Below, one piece after another: positions 5,901 to 7,935 of a DNA stretch of 7,935 nt. A program made the position numbers and the translations under genes. Each line of letters begins with the position of its first letter. Within the stretch, counting starts at the first letter, position 1. The notes beneath the pieces are model-generated. The model was given only the letters and a program-made list of their open reading frames with translations, had not been told where the DNA came from and did not search any database. Origin of the DNA: DASYAN01 sp036501345. Its GTDB lineage: Bacteria; Chloroflexota; Ktedonobacteria; Ktedonobacterales; Ktedonobacteraceae. Location: contig DASYAN010000220.1 of NCBI GenBank assembly GCA_036501345.1, positions 1-7,935 of the forward strand, in the 5' to 3' direction.

Positions 5901-7682
5901 CTAAACCGTCACCTTAATGCTATCAAGTAAATCCTGAGATTCCCTTAATAAATCCTGTAGATTCTTTATCCTTTTCTTTTCGTTTTCATCTACTGGTGGC
6001 AATGATGCAGCCTCATCTACTTCATTCTTTGCTTGACTTCTAGCAACCTCTAAACTTTTTTTTGCACTCTCTGCCATACTACTAAAACAATCCTTTATAG
6101 TCTGCTCATCATTAGCTTTCAACAATTCAAATCTGTCATCAAGATAACGTTTATTCATATTTCCAGATTCAAGCGCCCTAACATTATTCCATCCATCAAC
6201 AGATAACGCATTTACACCTTTAGATACATGAAATTTATAAAACATATTTTCAATTCTTACATATTCTTCCCCTTGGTATTTGCTTACGAATACTTTGAAC
6301 ATCTCATCTGATAAAAATTTTCTTATACCGTATGCCTCGGAATGTACCTGCTCAGCATTGTTATTTCCATCAAAAACAGCTTCTTCTTCAAATTTATCAA
6401 TAGAATTAATAAAAGATATGATTTTCTCCTTATATTCTTTCATAAAAGAATTTTTATTATATAATTCTTCAGGAATATTTTCGTGTATTCCTTGGATATC
6501 TTGCAATAATTCCTTTATCTCATCTTTTGCTTCACTTTTTGCTATACCTTCTACACCATCTAGAGATTCTTTTAACTTTTCATGTAGGTCATCGTTGTTA
6601 AGGCTTTTCTCATACTTTTCTGTAATCTCTCTCATTTTCTCTTCGGGACTCTTTGTCTCTTCAATTCCTTTGCGCATAATTTCGTTCATCCTATCTAGAG
6701 CCGATTCAACTTCTTCAAGACAGGCTTTCGTTTTTTCATCGAGCATGTCTAATTCCAGAGACACCCTCACGAATTCATTTCTTGCAGGTAAATATCTTGT
6801 TCGATCAATCAAATTGACTTTGGCTTTCAGCTCTTGAGAAAGGTTCGGATCATCATAAAGGGCCTGCCACTCAGTTTCCAGCTCTCTAGTATTTTTCCCC
6901 CCACCTAAATCCTCACTGAGGAATGCATTAAAATGTTCCCCGTATAGAATCGCTCGGGCAGAATATAATTTACCTTGTAAGTCATTAATAGCAGCTTTCT
7001 TATCTTCTTCGGCCAATTCACTACTATATTTCTTCAGAAATATTTTTAGATGAACCTCAAATTCTTTTATAGTATCTTTATAGGCTTCATTATTTTTTAC
7101 AGTTTCTCTCTCTAAATATTTAATATCTGCCAGAATTCTCCTGGTAGATACTCCTTCTTTACTTTCTATAAATGCTTTAAATTGTCTATCCTGCTCATCA
7201 TCGCTTAATGTTTCAAAATCTGATTTTATATCCTTCTTTTCTAGCGCTGCTTCCCATTTGACAATGCTTAAACTCTTTTCTAATTTTTTTTTCATATTAT
7301 CAGCAAGCCACTCAGTTTCCTCTGAATACTTTCCCCCATCTATATCCATTTCTTTGTGTTTAAAGTGGCGCGTCAAGAATTTATCCCTAAAAATTTTATA
7401 ATCCTGATAATGATAATCTATCCTATTTATCTCCCTTTTTACTTCTTCTGAGCTTCCATCGAAAATACCTCTACGCTCCTCATAAAGACTGCCAATATCT
7501 GCTCCCTCTTCATTTACGAACAGTTCAAATCCCTTTTCTAATAAAATTTCCCTCATCTCTTTCAAAGACTTTCCAGCATCGTCAATGATACTAGTCATTT
7601 CGTTCTCATCCACTTTACCGAGTTTCAATTTGTTCTCAAATTGTTCCGAGCAAATTTTAAAACCCTCATTATATACCTCATT
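5901..7682 (-). repeat. Three diverged protein repeats of about 200 residues within the large gene
   Basis: Numbering residues from the right window edge, units begin near 85 (NEVY), 282 (NEAY) and 498 (MKEY). At 40-45 residues into each lies a matching block: REILLEKGFELF (128), RAILYGEHFNAF (327) and RKFLSDEMFKVF (538). Units 1 and 2 then share IFDGSSEEVKREINRID (157) and LYDDPNLSQELKAKVNLID (359). A block of the form ILxDxxxL precedes each unit: NILDDFSTL (57), RILADIKYL (266) and ELLQDIQGI (475). The alignment was done by eye. The residues before 85 may be the tail of a further copy. Confidence 0.55.
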
Positions 7683-7935
7683 ATATCTTTTTGAGCGAAA
7701 ATCACCTTCTCTAGACAATTCTTCACCAAATGCTCCATTGAGAGTGCTAAAATCATCTAAAATGTTTTCCATATCTTCCCCCCCCACATCAGATAGAAAT
7801 TGCCCAAAAGCTACTATTGCCCCATCTTCATCAATACTTTTCTTATACTTCTCCCATACACCTAAATCAATGATGGCCTTCTTAGACTCTTTCTTGTCTG
7901 TCCCCGAGTCGCTTGGAGATTTAGCAAAGTACTCA
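5901..7935 (-). CDS. Large acidic helical repeat protein, unknown function (5' end outside window)
   Basis: Reading on the minus strand, the frame is open from the right edge to TAG at 5903-5901, with 677 residues visible. A GTG at 7787 or an ATG at 7772 could be proposed as starts. However, the 49 codons before the GTG contain no stop and have the same Lys/Asp/Glu-rich composition, so the gene almost certainly starts beyond the window. The protein is rich in Glu, Lys, Asp and Leu and nearly free of Pro and Cys. It has long predicted helices or coiled coil, no membrane segment and no recognised catalytic motif. By eye it contains three related units (see the repeat entry). Sampled lines are about 28-35% GC against about 50% for the F420 genes, suggesting a transferred gene. 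I do not recognise the family. Confidence 0.85.
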   Translation of the reverse strand, partial: EYFAKSPSDSGTDKKESKKAIIDLGVWEKYKKSIDEDGAIVAFGQFLSDVGGEDMENILDDFSTLNGAFGEELSREGDFRSKRYNEVYNEGFKICSEQFENKLKLGKVDENEMTSIIDDAGKSLKEMREILLEKGFELFVNEEGADIGSLYEERRGIFDGSSEEVKREINRIDYHYQDYKIFRDKFLTRHFKHKEMDIDGGKYSEETEWLADNMKKKLEKSLSIVKWEAALEKKDIKSDFETLSDDEQDRQFKAFIESKEGVSTRRILADIKYLERETVKNNEAYKDTIKEFEVHLKIFLKKYSSELAEEDKKAAINDLQGKLYSARAILYGEHFNAFLSEDLGGGKNTRELETEWQALYDDPNLSQELKAKVNLIDRTRYLPARNEFVRVSLELDMLDEKTKACLEEVESALDRMNEIMRKGIEETKSPEEKMREITEKYEKSLNNDDLHEKLKESLDGVEGIAKSEAKDEIKELLQDIQGIHENIPEELYNKNSFMKEYKEKIISFINSIDKFEEEAVFDGNNNAEQVHSEAYGIRKFLSDEMFKVFVSKYQGEEYVRIENMFYKFHVSKGVNALSVDGWNNVRALESGNMNKRYLDDRFELLKANDEQTIKDCFSSMAESAKKSLEVARSQAKNEVDEAASLPPVDENEKKRIKNLQDLLRESQDLLDSIKVTV
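7778..7785 (-). repeat. Run of eight G (coding strand) inside the large gene
   Basis: The coding strand reads GTG followed by a continuous G tract, making eight G in a row in a gene that is otherwise AT-rich. Both sides are open in the same frame with similar composition, so the present length is the in-frame one. Such tracts are prone to replication slippage and sequencing error. Confidence 0.6.

Noticed and set aside
6280..6837. 185-residue plus-strand open frame
   Set aside because: It is the shadow of the AT-rich minus-strand gene; its Ser/Phe-rich composition is the expected reverse of Glu/Lys codons.

Overview
The window looks like chromosomal DNA of a Gram-positive-type or Chloroflexota bacterium. 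My best guess is Ktedonobacteria or relatives, inferred from gene content only: a RibX-type riboflavin permease under an FMN riboswitch, a bacterial F420 operon with a separate nitroreductase, and an orphan VirB6/TrbL-like conjugation protein. Hand counts put sampled lines of the F420 genes near 50% GC. Sampled lines of the right-hand gene are near 30-35%, so the last quarter has a different composition and probably a different history.

Layout. (1) Positions 1-605, minus strand: the N-terminal 201 residues of an ABC permease of the SsuC/ThiX type, cut by the window edge in its EAA loop. Its leader holds an FMN riboswitch (796-958), which points to riboflavin uptake (RibX). The leader also has a plausible Shine-Dalgarno-sequestering structure (612-701). 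(2) Positions 959-1074: a short divergent control region with a candidate promoter on each strand. (3) Positions 1075-4056, plus strand: a four-gene operon, cofE - nitroreductase - cofD - cofC, for coenzyme F420. CofC activates a phospho-C3 acid with GTP, CofD moves it to Fo, the FMN-type nitroreductase probably reduces the dehydro intermediate as the C-terminal half of FbiB does, and CofE adds glutamates. The Fo synthase (cofG/cofH or fbiC) is not in the window. (4) Positions 4057-4235: a hairpin without a U tract, a 7-bp tandem repeat and a weak promoter. (5) Positions 4236-5696: a secreted or membrane protein of the VirB6/TrbL type. Its stop codon overlaps the start of a 42-codon ORF that may be the stump of the next gene. 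(6) Positions 5901 to the right edge, minus strand: one long AT-rich gene for an acidic, helical protein. It is open to the end of the window, so its true start lies outside. By eye it contains three related units of about 200 residues.

How the parts fit. Riboflavin and the Fo chromophore of F420 share the precursor 5-amino-6-ribitylaminouracil, and the operon's nitroreductase should need FMN. An FMN-sensing uptake unit back to back with the F420 operon is therefore metabolically coherent, although the riboswitch lies only on the transporter transcript. The VirB6-like gene and the repeat protein have no visible link to F420 and look like accessory DNA. No tRNA, rRNA, CRISPR array, transposase or integrase was seen.
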